Shown: positions 44,366 to 53,586 of the stretch, piece after piece
How the letters are laid out: every line of letters begins with the position of its first letter
Position numbering within the stretch: the stretch's first letter is position 1
DNA from: Cylindrotheca closterium
Taxonomy: Eukaryota; Bacillariophyta; Bacillariophyceae; Bacillariales; Bacillariaceae
Direction of reading: 5' to 3'
DNA length: 64,000 bases
NCBI GenBank assembly: GCA_933822405.4
Contig: CAKOGP040002114.1
Span: forward strand, 158,306 to 222,305
The notes under the pieces: generated by a model
What the model saw: only the letters and a program-made list of their open reading frames with translations
Told to the model about the DNA's origin: nothing
The model's database searches: none
Made by a program: the position numbers and the translations under genes

Positions 44366-46282
44366 TTACGCAGTGCCATGCCGATGGCACTGATATTCGC
44401 CAACCAAGACACAACATCGTCCGCACATTTGATTAACACAGTCTACAGCTGCTTTGTTGTTGCATCTCCCGCATCGTTCGGAGTGTTGGTGCACGTGAGA
44501 TGTGGTTGAGTCATCGGAGGTGTCGTCAAATGTTTCATCCGTTGTGTCTTCGGTCACACTTTCGTCTACCGAGGTGTCAAAGGTGGTTGTGTCTTCTGCT
44601 GTTGTGTCATGAGTGGATGTCTCGTCTTCATCAACATCAATAGTTGTTGTTTCAGTCTCATCGTTGTCATGGGTAGTTGTTTCGCTGGTCGATGTTTCGT
44701 CCTCGTCACTATCATCCGTAGTTGTCTCGTAAGTGGTTGTTTCTGCAGCAGCAGCCCTCTGTGGTGGTGGGAGTGGCCGTTGGACCTGGAGCGACTGGAA
44801 GGGTTTCCGGCAATAGACGCAAGTAGAATGGTTGGCCAACCACTCCGCGAAGCAATTCAAATGCACTGCTTGACCACAGCATAGAGTCGCGATATTTGGA
44901 TTTTCATCCAAGCAAATGACGCATGCCCCTGAAGCCATTCGTTCTCGAGCCAGACGAGCCAACCGATCCCCTTCTTCCATCAAAGACGCCCGCGATTTCT
45001 CCTCGACGTTCCGTTGGCATTCTCGAACGGCGTGAGCCATGCGATCCAAAAGGAGACGGGCAAGAGGCTCAAAGATGCCAGTTTTGGGAAGTGCAGGTCT
45101 CTTTGCCTTTGGTTTCGAATGGTTTTTCTTCTGTTTCTCTTCCTGCGCTTGCTTCACGGCTGATCGTACTTTTTGCACAGCTTCGATATATTCCCTTCGT
45201 TGCTGTGGATTGGACGCAATGACAATAGTGAATGGTAATCCCAAGGTTCGTTTCAGCATCCAATTCGCTCCAATTCGAGCCAGTCGACCATTCCCGTCCG
45301 AAAACATGTGAATATCTACAATACCGTACAAGAACATGGCCGTCACTCCCGCAGAAAAGTAGATAGAGTCGTGTTGCGGAGACAGCCTATTGGTCAATGA
45401 AGCAATTGTGCTGGACATGGAGAATATTCGCTCTTCCCACTGATAGCAGATATTAATCATTCCCTTTCGGAATTGTTGAAACTCGTCAGCAATCTCCGAA
45501 GGCGGGCAAAAGTGTGTACTCCCGGCTCTCACCCTCCCTGTTCGAAAGGGTGTTGGTGGAGGCAGTCTTGCTACAGTAGATGTGGTGTGAACTTGACTTT
45601 TTGATGCTTGTGATGCTTGCTTCTTGTTTGAGGAGGAATAGGAATACAAAATACCATGCCATTGGCACAGGCTTTGCTTTGATGGAACAAGGTGATCCGT
45701 ATTGCTGCCATTATCGTCATCATCAACAGCACGAGCAACACGAACAAATCGAGTTGCTTGAAAGGAATCGACGTGATCCATAGCCACCTCCAAGGCTTGG
45801 GTATGGGCATTGACAATCTTTGCCATACCATCAGTGGTTTGGGTGGTTGTGTTAGTTCGCAACCCTGCCGATTGGCGGTCAATTTGCGTACTAGCGAATT
45901 CTTGAATGGTTGGAATGTAGTGTGCAGTCCGAGAATGAGGCTGAAGCGGCGACATATGGTCGTTGTTGCTTTCTTGTTGGGCCTGAGCATGCAAGGTGAA
46001 CATGGCCCTATAATCAGCAAGAAAACGAGCAATACAATCTAGGTTTGCTATTGCTGCATCATCAGTTGCAACAGTTGGAACAGTCGAGAGCGATAGATTG
46101 CCAAGAAGAAGCTCATCAGACCATTTCTGACTCAGAAAGCTGCCAATCTTTCCCGTTCTAATAGTTTCTTTGCTTTTGTTGTTCTTCTTTGCTCCCTTTG
46201 TGTTTTTATTGTAATTGCTACGCTTGTTATGTTTGGATTGATTGGGTGAAGTCTCTTCTGGTTTAGTAGATGACCGCTTCAT
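44366..46282 (-). CDS. Fic-domain (AMPylase-type) protein fused to a RING finger and a C-terminal Cys/His cluster
   Basis: 638 residues, one exon. The N-terminus is basic (NLS-like, 1-45). A Fic domain spans about 160-375: PPTPFRTGRVRAGSTHFCPP is the typical beta-hairpin lead-in, and the active loop is HMFSDGNGRLAR (His325 to Arg336), with all catalytic residues of H-x-F-x-[DE]-GNGR-x2-R. Fic enzymes move AMP, or other nucleotide parts, to Ser/Thr/Tyr of target proteins. SLMEEG (433-438) fits the inhibitory [ST]-x3-E-[GN] motif, here C-terminal to the domain. A RING-type finger follows (CVIC...CVYC, 454-491), then a 90-residue Thr/Asp/Glu-rich repeat (about 513-593) and CGRCNNKAAVDC...MCGRCC...CHRH (604-635), resembling SHI-type zinc fingers of plants. 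Fic plus RING suggests combined AMPylation and ubiquitin ligation. Confidence 0.85.
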   Translation of the reverse strand: MKRSSTKPEETSPNQSKHNKRSNYNKNTKGAKKNNKSKETIRTGKIGSFLSQKWSDELLLGNLSLSTVPTVATDDAAIANLDCIARFLADYRAMFTLHAQAQQESNNDHMSPLQPHSRTAHYIPTIQEFASTQIDRQSAGLRTNTTTQTTDGMAKIVNAHTQALEVAMDHVDSFQATRFVRVARAVDDDDNGSNTDHLVPSKQSLCQWHGILYSYSSSNKKQASQASKSQVHTTSTVARLPPPTPFRTGRVRAGSTHFCPPSEIADEFQQFRKGMINICYQWEERIFSMSSTIASLTNRLSPQHDSIYFSAGVTAMFLYGIVDIHMFSDGNGRLARIGANWMLKRTLGLPFTIVIASNPQQRREYIEAVQKVRSAVKQAQEEKQKKNHSKPKAKRPALPKTGIFEPLARLLLDRMAHAVRECQRNVEEKSRASLMEEGDRLARLARERMASGACVICLDENPNIATLCCGQAVHLNCFAEWLANHSTCVYCRKPFQSLQVQRPLPPPQRAAAAETTTYETTTDDSDEDETSTSETTTHDNDETETTTIDVDEDETSTHDTTAEDTTTFDTSVDESVTEDTTDETFDDTSDDSTTSHVHQHSERCGRCNNKAAVDCVNQMCGRCCVLVGEYQCHRHGTA

Positions 46283-46615
46283 CGTCCAAGACTATCTTGT
46301 CACTCATGGAGTATCCAGCATTGAAGTAATCAATCGCGGTATAGTAGGTACAAGTTAAATAGTTGTTTGCTTGGTTCGACCGCGATGAAGAAAAATGTAC
46401 AAATTCTATTGGTTTCTTTATTTTCATCATGACATGTTTTATATTTTGCAAGACTGAAACCAAATCGGGTCCCGCATGAATCCTGATCGCAGTTTCAAAT
46501 GTTCAATTTCGCGTCTTCATCATTCCAAACGTCAATCTTGGGCACACAACACCTACAGCAGTAGATACCGTACCTGCAAGAATCCCAACAGTGTACACGA
46601 TAATATCCTCTTCTG
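46283..46615. other. Divergent promoter of the Fic-RING and CDIN1-like copy 2 genes
   Basis: A 333-bp spacer between head-to-head start codons. No coding sequence; a bidirectional promoter is likely from the spacing. Confidence 0.5.
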
Positions 46616-47650
46616 ATGGCTCGTAAACCTAAACGCAAAAGTAAAATAAAAAAGAAGGCCAAGCCGCCGCCTGTGACAGAAGATGAAATGAAAAAGCAGG
46701 TTTCAAACCGACGAGACCAGATGCCAGAAGGTCAAAAGCGGAAATCTTTCTCATTTGAATGGGCGTCAGTCCCGATCCCCAAGACTATGGAAACAGAAAT
46801 GGGGCGGAGGGTGGTCAAGAGAGGCAAATACAACGCTATATCTGATTCTGATAAGGAAGACATTTCTGAATACATTGCCACATCCAAATCTGCCATGACA
46901 CTTTCCCAAGCTATCTCGCTACGAGCTGCAGTTCTACAGGAAAAGACGATGAATCGTCACCATGCTGTATTGGGTAGAAATGCAAAAGAGATCACCGATC
47001 GATACCAACGTGGTCAAGGTATCCTTTCCTTGTCCAAGAAATATGACTCTCCTCCCGTCAACCTTTTCAGAGTCATTCTTTCGGGAAGAGGATTCCAAAA
47101 GAGCCAAATCAAACAGTGTTTCAAGAATCCTGAACATCATTTGAATGAGAGAGATTGTCAAGAATTTCAAAAGGCCTGCAGAGAAGATGTCGTCTCGAGT
47201 CCCAATTGCGACAAAGCACACGAGCAAGCCGAACGGTTTGAAACCATTACAGAACAGTTTCTCAAGGATTTGGGAGTGGCCTTTTTAACCCAAACTGATC
47301 TTATAAAAGAGCAAAAACCAAGATATGGCAAAATTGTGGCTTCACCAGATTTCCTTCTGCTCGACGATGTAATGGTAAATGGACAGTACGTTCGTTGGAT
47401 CGATTGTAAGGCGTTTTATGGCGCCAATGTCAATTGCCGCAAGAAGGGAGTGCAGAAGCAAACTGCACGGTATCAAGAATATTGGGGTAGTGGGGCAATT
47501 ATCTTCTTGGAGGGTTTTAGTGAAGGGTTGTTGGGCATTGCGGACTGTACTTGTCTCTCGGCCCGACAATTTATGGAGACACGCTACTTTGAGCCGTTGT
47601 CTGAGCAATACGCCATTGAGGCGACGACAGTGCAAGGCGACCAAGGCTGA
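46616..47650 (+). CDS. CDIN1 (C15orf41)-like PD-(D/E)xK nuclease, copy 2
   Basis: 344 residues, one exon. Very similar to copy 1: VASPDFLLLDDV (Pro244-Asp245), VRWIDCKAFYG with Asp263 and Lys265, then YWGSGAIIFLEGF, and the same RYQRGQGILSLSKKYDSPPV middle. The nuclease metal ligands are kept in both copies, so both may be active. It differs by a strongly basic N-terminus (MARKPKRKSKIKKKAKPPP), probably a nuclear localisation signal absent from copy 1. Expected to be a DNA or RNA nuclease of the TPD/CDIN1 family. It starts 333 bp from, and opposite to, the Fic-RING gene. Confidence 0.8.
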   Translation: MARKPKRKSKIKKKAKPPPVTEDEMKKQVSNRRDQMPEGQKRKSFSFEWASVPIPKTMETEMGRRVVKRGKYNAISDSDKEDISEYIATSKSAMTLSQAISLRAAVLQEKTMNRHHAVLGRNAKEITDRYQRGQGILSLSKKYDSPPVNLFRVILSGRGFQKSQIKQCFKNPEHHLNERDCQEFQKACREDVVSSPNCDKAHEQAERFETITEQFLKDLGVAFLTQTDLIKEQKPRYGKIVASPDFLLLDDVMVNGQYVRWIDCKAFYGANVNCRKKGVQKQTARYQEYWGSGAIIFLEGFSEGLLGIADCTCLSARQFMETRYFEPLSEQYAIEATTVQGDQG

Positions 47651-48114
47651 AAAAAAGGCACATCAAAGAAGTTGACTACTGTATTAGTGTATTAGTGTAT
47701 TAGTTTACTCCTGTATATCCTGAAGTGGGTTGGGGCATGCAAAATGAATAGGAGGCACAGTATAGGACTAATACCGGTAAATAGCAATAATAATTTTTTG
47801 AATTCTATAGTTATTTTTTATTTTAATAGCCTGGTATTCAACGAAGCGGAAATTGTAGTTCTTTTCCCGGATCATCAATGGCACTGCCTAGCTAAACGCT
47901 GATGGATCGGCAAGGTATTTGAACCATGTCACATCCGTACGTGAAAAAAATCTTTGTTTCTGGATTGATTCTTTTTCTTGCATCTCTATATAATACTCAC
48001 ATCTTGTCTGTCTGCCAAGATGCTTCCTGTCAAAAAGTGCCGCACGTTCATTTTATTTCTATATATGATATAAGTGAGCAATACAGCAGCGGTAGGTTAC
48101 GCCATCATTTCTAA
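47651..48114. other. Convergent 3' intergenic region
   Basis: No supported gene. A 62-codon frame at 47926-48114 has a signal-like start, but no other support. Confidence 0.4.
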
Positions 48115-49529
48115 TCATGGGGGTTTCTTGAGCCACAAATCAGCAGCTGCCTCCACTTGTGGTTTCAACCATGTTGTAGCTCTAGGCATGGCCCGATCGG
48201 CAGTGTAATCCACAATGAAGGATGGCAGTGCTCTTGAAACAGAGACTTCGCATAGCAAGTAGACGCGAGTGTAGCCCTGGAAGTGGGGGAAATGGGGAGG
48301 TTAGATTGTTATGTCCAAAATGCAACAATGCAACAATTTCACAATTTTCACAATTTTCAACATGCCAGATCACTCCGCAAGCTTACCTCTCGTCCATCAG
48401 GATTCTCTTCCGTGTACCAAATACCCTTGGCTCCCTTGAGAACCATGTTGGTACATGACTTGTCCAATGTAAAGATCATGTAGTCTCCATCAGGATGTGG
48501 TGTGTAAGTATGTACGGCAGCAATATTCAATCGAAATTTGCTGAGAACAAACTTGGCCCGAGTGACGCTGGGAGTTCCATAGTGTCTCGTTCCCCGACCG
48601 TTCCCAGGAAGCTTTGCCTTTTCATTGGCAGAGCCAGTATTGAGTTTTTCAGTCGTATAGAGTTGCATGTCCCTGACAGTAGGAATGGTTTGGGGGTACG
48701 ACTCAAAATCGAGTAGACATTCCCAAACGACATAAGGAGGTGCTTTGACATCGAGAACCACATATCCCGATCCTTCTCGTCCCATGCGAGCTTGTTCTTG
48801 AACGCGTTCGCCCTTGGCTAGCAATGCCTTTTGTTCCAGTCTCAGAGTAGGTAGTTTAAAGGGTATGGGTTCATAGAATTCATTGGCAGTGGAAATGTCT
48901 CCACGAACCACATCAAATTCCTCTGGCTTTTGATTTCGTTCCTCTTTCATCACTTCATCATCTGAAGGGATTGGGATTGGTTGTACGGTTGTTGTCTCGT
49001 TCTCCTCAGCATTGCTTTTTCCATTCATCACTTGAGTAGATGAAGCCTTTCCGTTGGATTCTTCCGGTGTTTTCGAAGAGAGGTCGATCCGTAAGTCTTC
49101 TGTCCATCCACCAATGGAAGCAATTTCCGCAACAGTGCTGGCATCAGGAGGTACTGATTTGTTTTCTACTCCCGTCCTGGATCGTGCCTTTTGAAGTACT
49201 GCTTTCACTCGTTTTCGGACTTGCAAGGGACTCGATCGTCTGCCTGAGGCCGATTTGGACCACGAATCAACATTGTTGTTGTCAAGGTTATTCGAATATC
49301 GCTCTGAATCAGGAATCCGTTTCGGTCGTAAGCGTTTCGTTATGCTTCGCAAGCCAAAGGCATCTGTTGACGGTATTGTTGTCACGAATGTCACGAATGT
49401 CACGAATGTTAATGTGATGGCGTAAGCACACACACTGACAAGCATAGTATTCCTCCTCCGACGTCTGCAGTTGTTTATTCTCAATTCCTTTCGGTTGTTG
49501 TTGTCGTTGTCGTTGTTTGTGTGAGTCAT
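48115..49529 (-). CDS. Plastid-targeted SRPBCC/START-like (polyketide cyclase-type) protein
   Basis: Two exons, 49529-48387 and 48276-48115, with a 110-nt intron (GTAAGC...CAG); 434 residues. A second ATG at 49445 gives a clean signal peptide (MLVSVCAYAITLTFV...) ending STDAF|GLRS, the ASAFAP-type plastid signal; the longer form would add 28 mostly Asn/Arg residues. A disordered region follows to about 240. The domain starts SGYVVLDVKAPPYVVWECLL, then DFESYPQTIPTVRDM, typical of SRPBCC proteins that bind hydrophobic ligands. Exon 2 supplies the closing helix (VDYTADRAMPRATTWLKPQV). Ligand and reaction are unknown. A 9-bp tandem repeat encodes TFVTFVTFVT in the signal peptide. Confidence 0.78.
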
Positions 49530-50622
49530 GATGATATGAATAGCAGCTGTAATGTAAGAATCCCTATCTTTGTATCTCTATCATGTGTCGTTGTCTATCG
49601 ATATGATAAGTAGTACCGTGTGAATTGGAGTTGGAGTTGGAATTGGAATTGGTTGTGCTGGCAAAATACAGTAAGTTGGGAACGAAAGAATAGAAGACAT
49701 CATCCTGCCTGCCTGGATGACGCAGAGTCAGATTCGCATCACAGTCAGATTTTCGTCGTACGTCAACGTGGAAATGAATCGAACGAACGAGTTTTGGTCA
49801 AACTAGTCTATTTTGTCTGGCCGTCCCCACAAAATGCCGTCCACCCATTGTTCCTTCTCCTTGCTTGCTTCTCACTTTCCGGCCTGAGCTTCTCGTTTCG
49901 GCCTGTCCTTTCTTCTTCTCAACAACCGTTGGCGCATTATTCGTTCAAAACAAGAGTTTCCAAAGATGACAAAAATGAAGGGATGCTTACGTCATACCTG
50001 AAAATTACCGTGGACACTCCGTAGAAGCCAGTACGGATCCTTGAATGACCCAAACCACGTACTTTGGAATGCTTTTGCAAATTCTCGTCCGGAAACTCTT
50101 GCGAACCACCCGCAGCCATCCTTACTTTTTTTGTAACAAGTCCAGGTAAGCGACTCTTATGATGCTAAGAGACTCTTGAGGATCCAGCGAGAGCTTGATG
50201 CAATGGCAAAGTGATGATGATGGCAATCATTTGTTGAGACAGCTTCAGTGATTGTGAATTTTGCTGTTCAACCTTCACATTCTGCTGTTCGACCGATTTT
50301 GTTTCTGCCGAGTTTGGAGAAATATCTGCCGACGAGCAACGATACTTTGAACTTCGGATTGTCCGTCCATCATCGATTGCCCGTCCAAACCATTTGGATT
50401 TGGCTCAGCGCTCTGAAGCTTGAGACACACTGTCACACCTTGCATTGCCCTGCATTGCATTGCCTTGCCTTGCATCATTCTTTTCGTTAGGATTTAGAAT
50501 CTTTGCAAACAATTGAAAAATCACCTGTCGACCAGAATTTATTTTGGTATCTTGGATCTCTCTCACTCACAAATGTCATTTTTCCTCATCTTTTCACGCA
50601 GACTAAATCTTATTCTACAACA
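49530..50622. other. Divergent promoter and leader of the ADP/ATP carrier gene
   Basis: About 1.1 kb without a supported gene. Just before the carrier lies a run of tgcattgcc/tgccttgc repeats (about 50442-50475) and a leader with several short frames. A 5' intron is possible but no clear junction was found. Confidence 0.45.
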
Positions 50623-51525
50623 ATGCCTTCCGACTTTGTGATCAACTTTTTGGCCGGTGGTGTCTCCGGAGCTGTCGCCAAGACCACCACCGCTCCCATT
50701 GAGCGTGTGAAGCTTTTGATCCAAACTCAAGATGCTAACCCCAAGATTATCAGCGGAGAAGTCGCACGTTACACTGGTATCGTTGACTGCTTCACCCGTG
50801 TCGCCAAGGAACAAGGAGTCAAGGCTTTCTGGCGTGGTAACTTTACCAACATTGTCCGTTACTTTCCCACCCAAGCATTCAACTTTGCTTTCAAGGATGG
50901 TATCAAGGCCATGTTCCCCAAGGCTGACAAGAACACTGAATTCCTCAAGTTCTTCATGATCAACGTCGCCTCTGGAGGTCTTGCCGGAGCTGGATCCCTC
51001 ATGATCGTCTACCCCTTGGATTACGCCCGTACCCGTCTTGCCTCTGATGTCGGTGGCGGAAAGGCACAATTCGATGGTTTGTTTGACTGCATCAAGAAGA
51101 CCGTCGCCTCCTCTGGTATCGCTGGTCTTTACAACGGTGTCGGAGTCTCTGTCTTTGGTATCATTCCTTACCGTGGAACCTACTTTGGACTCTTTGATAC
51201 CCTTTCCGGATACAACCCTTACCAAAAGGACGAATCCAACGTCTTGCGTGCTTCTTCCAAGTTTGCCTGCGCCCAGAGTTCCGCAATCGCTGCCGGATAC
51301 GTCTCCTACCCATTCGACACCATCCGTCGTCGTTTGCAGATGCAATCTGAGGTTCCAAAAGAAAAGTGGGTCTACAAGGGAACCGTCGACTGCTTCAAAA
51401 AGATTGTTGCCGATGAAGGAGCTGCTGCCCTTTTCAAGGGAGCCGGTGCCAACGCCCTTCGTACCGTCGGAGCCGCCCTTGTTCTTGTGCTCTACTCTGA
51501 AATCACTGCTGCCTTCAAGAACTAA
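50623..51525 (+). CDS. Mitochondrial ADP/ATP carrier
   Basis: 300 residues, one exon, starting MPSDFVINFLAGGVSGAVAK. It exchanges cytosolic ADP for matrix ATP across the inner mitochondrial membrane. Three mitochondrial-carrier repeats are visible: repeat 1 with APIERVKLL, repeat 2 with YPLDYARTRLA, repeat 3 with YPFDTIRRRLQMQ, each a P-x-[DE]-x2-[KR]-x-[KR] signature. RRRLQM stands where ADP/ATP carriers have RRRMMM, a partial match. The length is normal and there is no presequence. The frame uses many codons ending in C (gtc, acc, tcc, ttc), clearly more than the neighbours, as expected for a highly expressed gene. The long antisense open frame (50563-51582) follows from this bias and is not a gene. 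Confidence 0.95.
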   Translation: MPSDFVINFLAGGVSGAVAKTTTAPIERVKLLIQTQDANPKIISGEVARYTGIVDCFTRVAKEQGVKAFWRGNFTNIVRYFPTQAFNFAFKDGIKAMFPKADKNTEFLKFFMINVASGGLAGAGSLMIVYPLDYARTRLASDVGGGKAQFDGLFDCIKKTVASSGIAGLYNGVGVSVFGIIPYRGTYFGLFDTLSGYNPYQKDESNVLRASSKFACAQSSAIAAGYVSYPFDTIRRRLQMQSEVPKEKWVYKGTVDCFKKIVADEGAAALFKGAGANALRTVGAALVLVLYSEITAAFKN

Positions 51526-51834
51526 GCAGACGACTCGAGAACAAAGACAACTACTACCTATTCTGAATGCAGTTCTTGACAAGGTGCTTCATGGCTACGT
51601 CTCTCTCTCTCTTTGGTGTATAGAATAATGACATTATAGTTACAAATAAGGATCCCACCATCTCTCGATGCATTCTATACTTTTACTTGCAAAATGAATG
51701 TATTCTTATCGGTACTGTGTATTGCACCGTAGCAATTTCCAAGACGTCATTCCTCTCGTCCGTCGTCGCACAATGAAGTTTTTTGGTCGAAAAAATCATG
51801 TTTCGACCACCATTATTTTTTAAACATAGTAGCA

Positions 51835-53064
51835 TTATTCAAAGCGAGAGAGGGGAAATCTACAAATATCTCGACGAGACCCAAGCCAATCAGTTGGTAG
51901 GCTCCAGCCATGTCCAAATCTTGTGGGTGTGGCCAAGATGTCATACACAGCACAGTCCTTACGGTCCAACTCATCCTTGAGTCCATAACAGGCAGCCTCG
52001 GCTTCCTCCTCACTAACAAAAGAACTATCCAAATGACGACGACGACGACGACGACGACGACGATCCCCACGTGGATGTTCGGGATCAATGCATGTTTCGG
52101 GAAATTTGAGGTGAAGGCGCTTCACACGGAACAAATGCTTGCCCGATGGAATTCTAAGGACTTGCCATTCATGTCCAAGCTCGGTAAAGTCGTCGAGCAC
52201 AGTAACGCCATCGCGAGCCAAAGTTTGGCCAGTATTGAAGTCACCCAACATAACAACACTCGTTTCCAAACGATTCTTCATTTGCATTCGCGAAAGAAAC
52301 CTGGACAAACTCCTTATAGGTAGAAAAAACAATCTTTTGTCCGTCCTGGATAGATAGAACTCAAAGTCAATCTCGATTCGATTCTTGGTGATTGCCGTTC
52401 CTTGTTGAGAGAACATCTTCACTGGAAACCCAGCAAACTCGGTAAGTTCTCCTTGGTACTCGTAGTTGATCCAATAGTGAGTCACAGAATCAAACTCCAG
52501 AGCAGAGCCTTCAATCTCCAAAATAGCATTGCCAATGCGAATGAATGACGGCACTCTTGATGTAACTCCAGTGTCTGACGAGTTTGGTTCGAATGTGAAC
52601 ATCAATGCCAAGTCCATTGGCAAAGTCTGCATCTTTGGTCAAGACAAGGTCGCACTGACCGTGAGATGCAAAGTGTTCATTGTGCCAAGTCTTGAAGTGC
52701 GGGTCGCCATTGGAACCAGCCTCGGTTTCTAGGACATGGCAGAGACTTGCAAAGTTTAAAGTTGGTCCCATACTCTTCAACTTATCGGCGCTGAAGCAAC
52801 ATGGCTTGTGGTCAAGAGAGTTGACACTCTGATTTTCATTGATTCCACCCAGAAAGTCAACGTGAGGATGATGGCTGTTGTCAAAAATTGAACACCAATC
52901 TTTCCTGGTCCCCACTGCATATCACCGTAGCAGATGCAAATATTGTTTCCTTCTCCCATATCACCCCCAGTACCTTCAGAGATCACAATCTGAAAAGTAT
53001 GGTGTGCATCGGCATTGGCAGACAGATTCAGAGCTCCAAGTAGGACTAGCAGCAAATTTTCCAT
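51835..53064 (-). pseudogene. Broken von Willebrand D-domain paralogue
   Basis: Degraded relative of the C-terminal vWD region of the modular protein at 25665-30884. It starts with a signal peptide (MENLLLVLLGALNLSANADA, 53064) and, if a 59-nt intron-like gap (GTACTG...GCAG, about 52914-52972) is removed, runs into NGDPHFKTWHNEHFASHGQC. The frame then breaks several times. A 4-nt tandem duplication (attc repeated, about 52540-52549) cuts the vWD core. Two shifts about 50-60 nt apart (about 52290-52350) give a nonsense stretch between them. A further 4-nt insertion near 51925-51935 destroys the QDLDM ending and its stop codon. A (gac)n microsatellite encodes a run of Arg. The parts outside these breaks still align well, so decay is recent. 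Sequencing error could explain one shift but hardly all. Confidence 0.75.
52034..52063. repeat. (GAC)n trinucleotide microsatellite
   Basis: Ten uninterrupted gac units; read on the minus strand they give a polyarginine run inside the broken vWD paralogue. The intact gene has only RRKRR at this place. Confidence 0.85.
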
Positions 53065-53395
53065 GATTATTACTCTTGTACCAAGCCTCATGTTCATCAT
53101 GTTGATAGGTAGTGCTGAAAGCATCAATAGACCACGCATTGTCATCTGAAACAATTTTCACAGTGGGTTCGACTCGCACAGCTTGGTTGTCATGGCGGCC
53201 ATCGGAGCTGAAACGGAATCGAGATTCCGGAGATACCAAGAATGAATCATGGGTTTCAAAATCAGGGACTTGAGCCCTGCTTCCATCATCTTGCACATTA
53301 AGGCAGCCTTCTCCAAAGTCTGCAGTTGGAAGGTGGTTGGCATTGGCGCTGATGATGACCAATGTAGAAAACAAGATAGTCGAGACAAATCTCAT
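52976..53395 (-). CDS. Short secreted hypothetical protein, uncertain
   Basis: 139-codon frame starting with a good signal peptide (MRFVSTILFSTLVIISANA). The following 70 residues (to about VKIVSDDNAWS) have no recognised domain; the last part overlaps the start of the broken vWD frame and may be 3' noise. It may be a remnant of the N-terminal part of the same decayed gene or a separate small secreted protein. No splice that links it in frame to the vWD part was found; one candidate (GT at about 53078) creates an immediate stop. Confidence 0.35.
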   Translation of the reverse strand: MRFVSTILFSTLVIISANANHLPTADFGEGCLNVQDDGSRAQVPDFETHDSFLVSPESRFRFSSDGRHDNQAVRVEPTVKIVSDDNAWSIDAFSTTYQHDEHEAWYKSNNHGKFAASPTWSSESVCQCRCTPYFSDCDL

Positions 53396-53538
53396 TTTCG
53401 TGCGACAATAATAAGGTTATTCAGATTTTGAATTTATGTGCCCACGTATCGATTGGGAAAATGGAGCTGTGTACTTTTCGGCTTGACTTTGAAACGGAAA
53501 GTTTCTCCATGGTTAAGGTAGGAAATCAACCTACCGAG

Positions 53539-53586
53539 ACCGTTTCAAAACCCCCATCAGAAACCGTTTCAAAAACCCCATCAGAA
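53539..53586. repeat. 24-bp tandem repeat, two copies
   Basis: A 24-nt unit beginning accgtttcaaaa occurs at 53539-53562 and 53563-53586, with one difference, plus the start of a third copy. In one frame it reads ETVSKPPS / ETVSKTPS, but the 72-codon open frame around it has no other support. Confidence 0.7.

Noticed and set aside
43543..44436. 297-codon plus-strand frame
   Set aside because: Antisense to glycosyltransferase exon 1 and its promoter; no motif.
50563..51582. 339-codon open frame antisense to the ADP/ATP carrier
   Set aside because: It is a mirror of the carrier's codon bias; its translation is Gly/Ser/Asp-rich without any motif.
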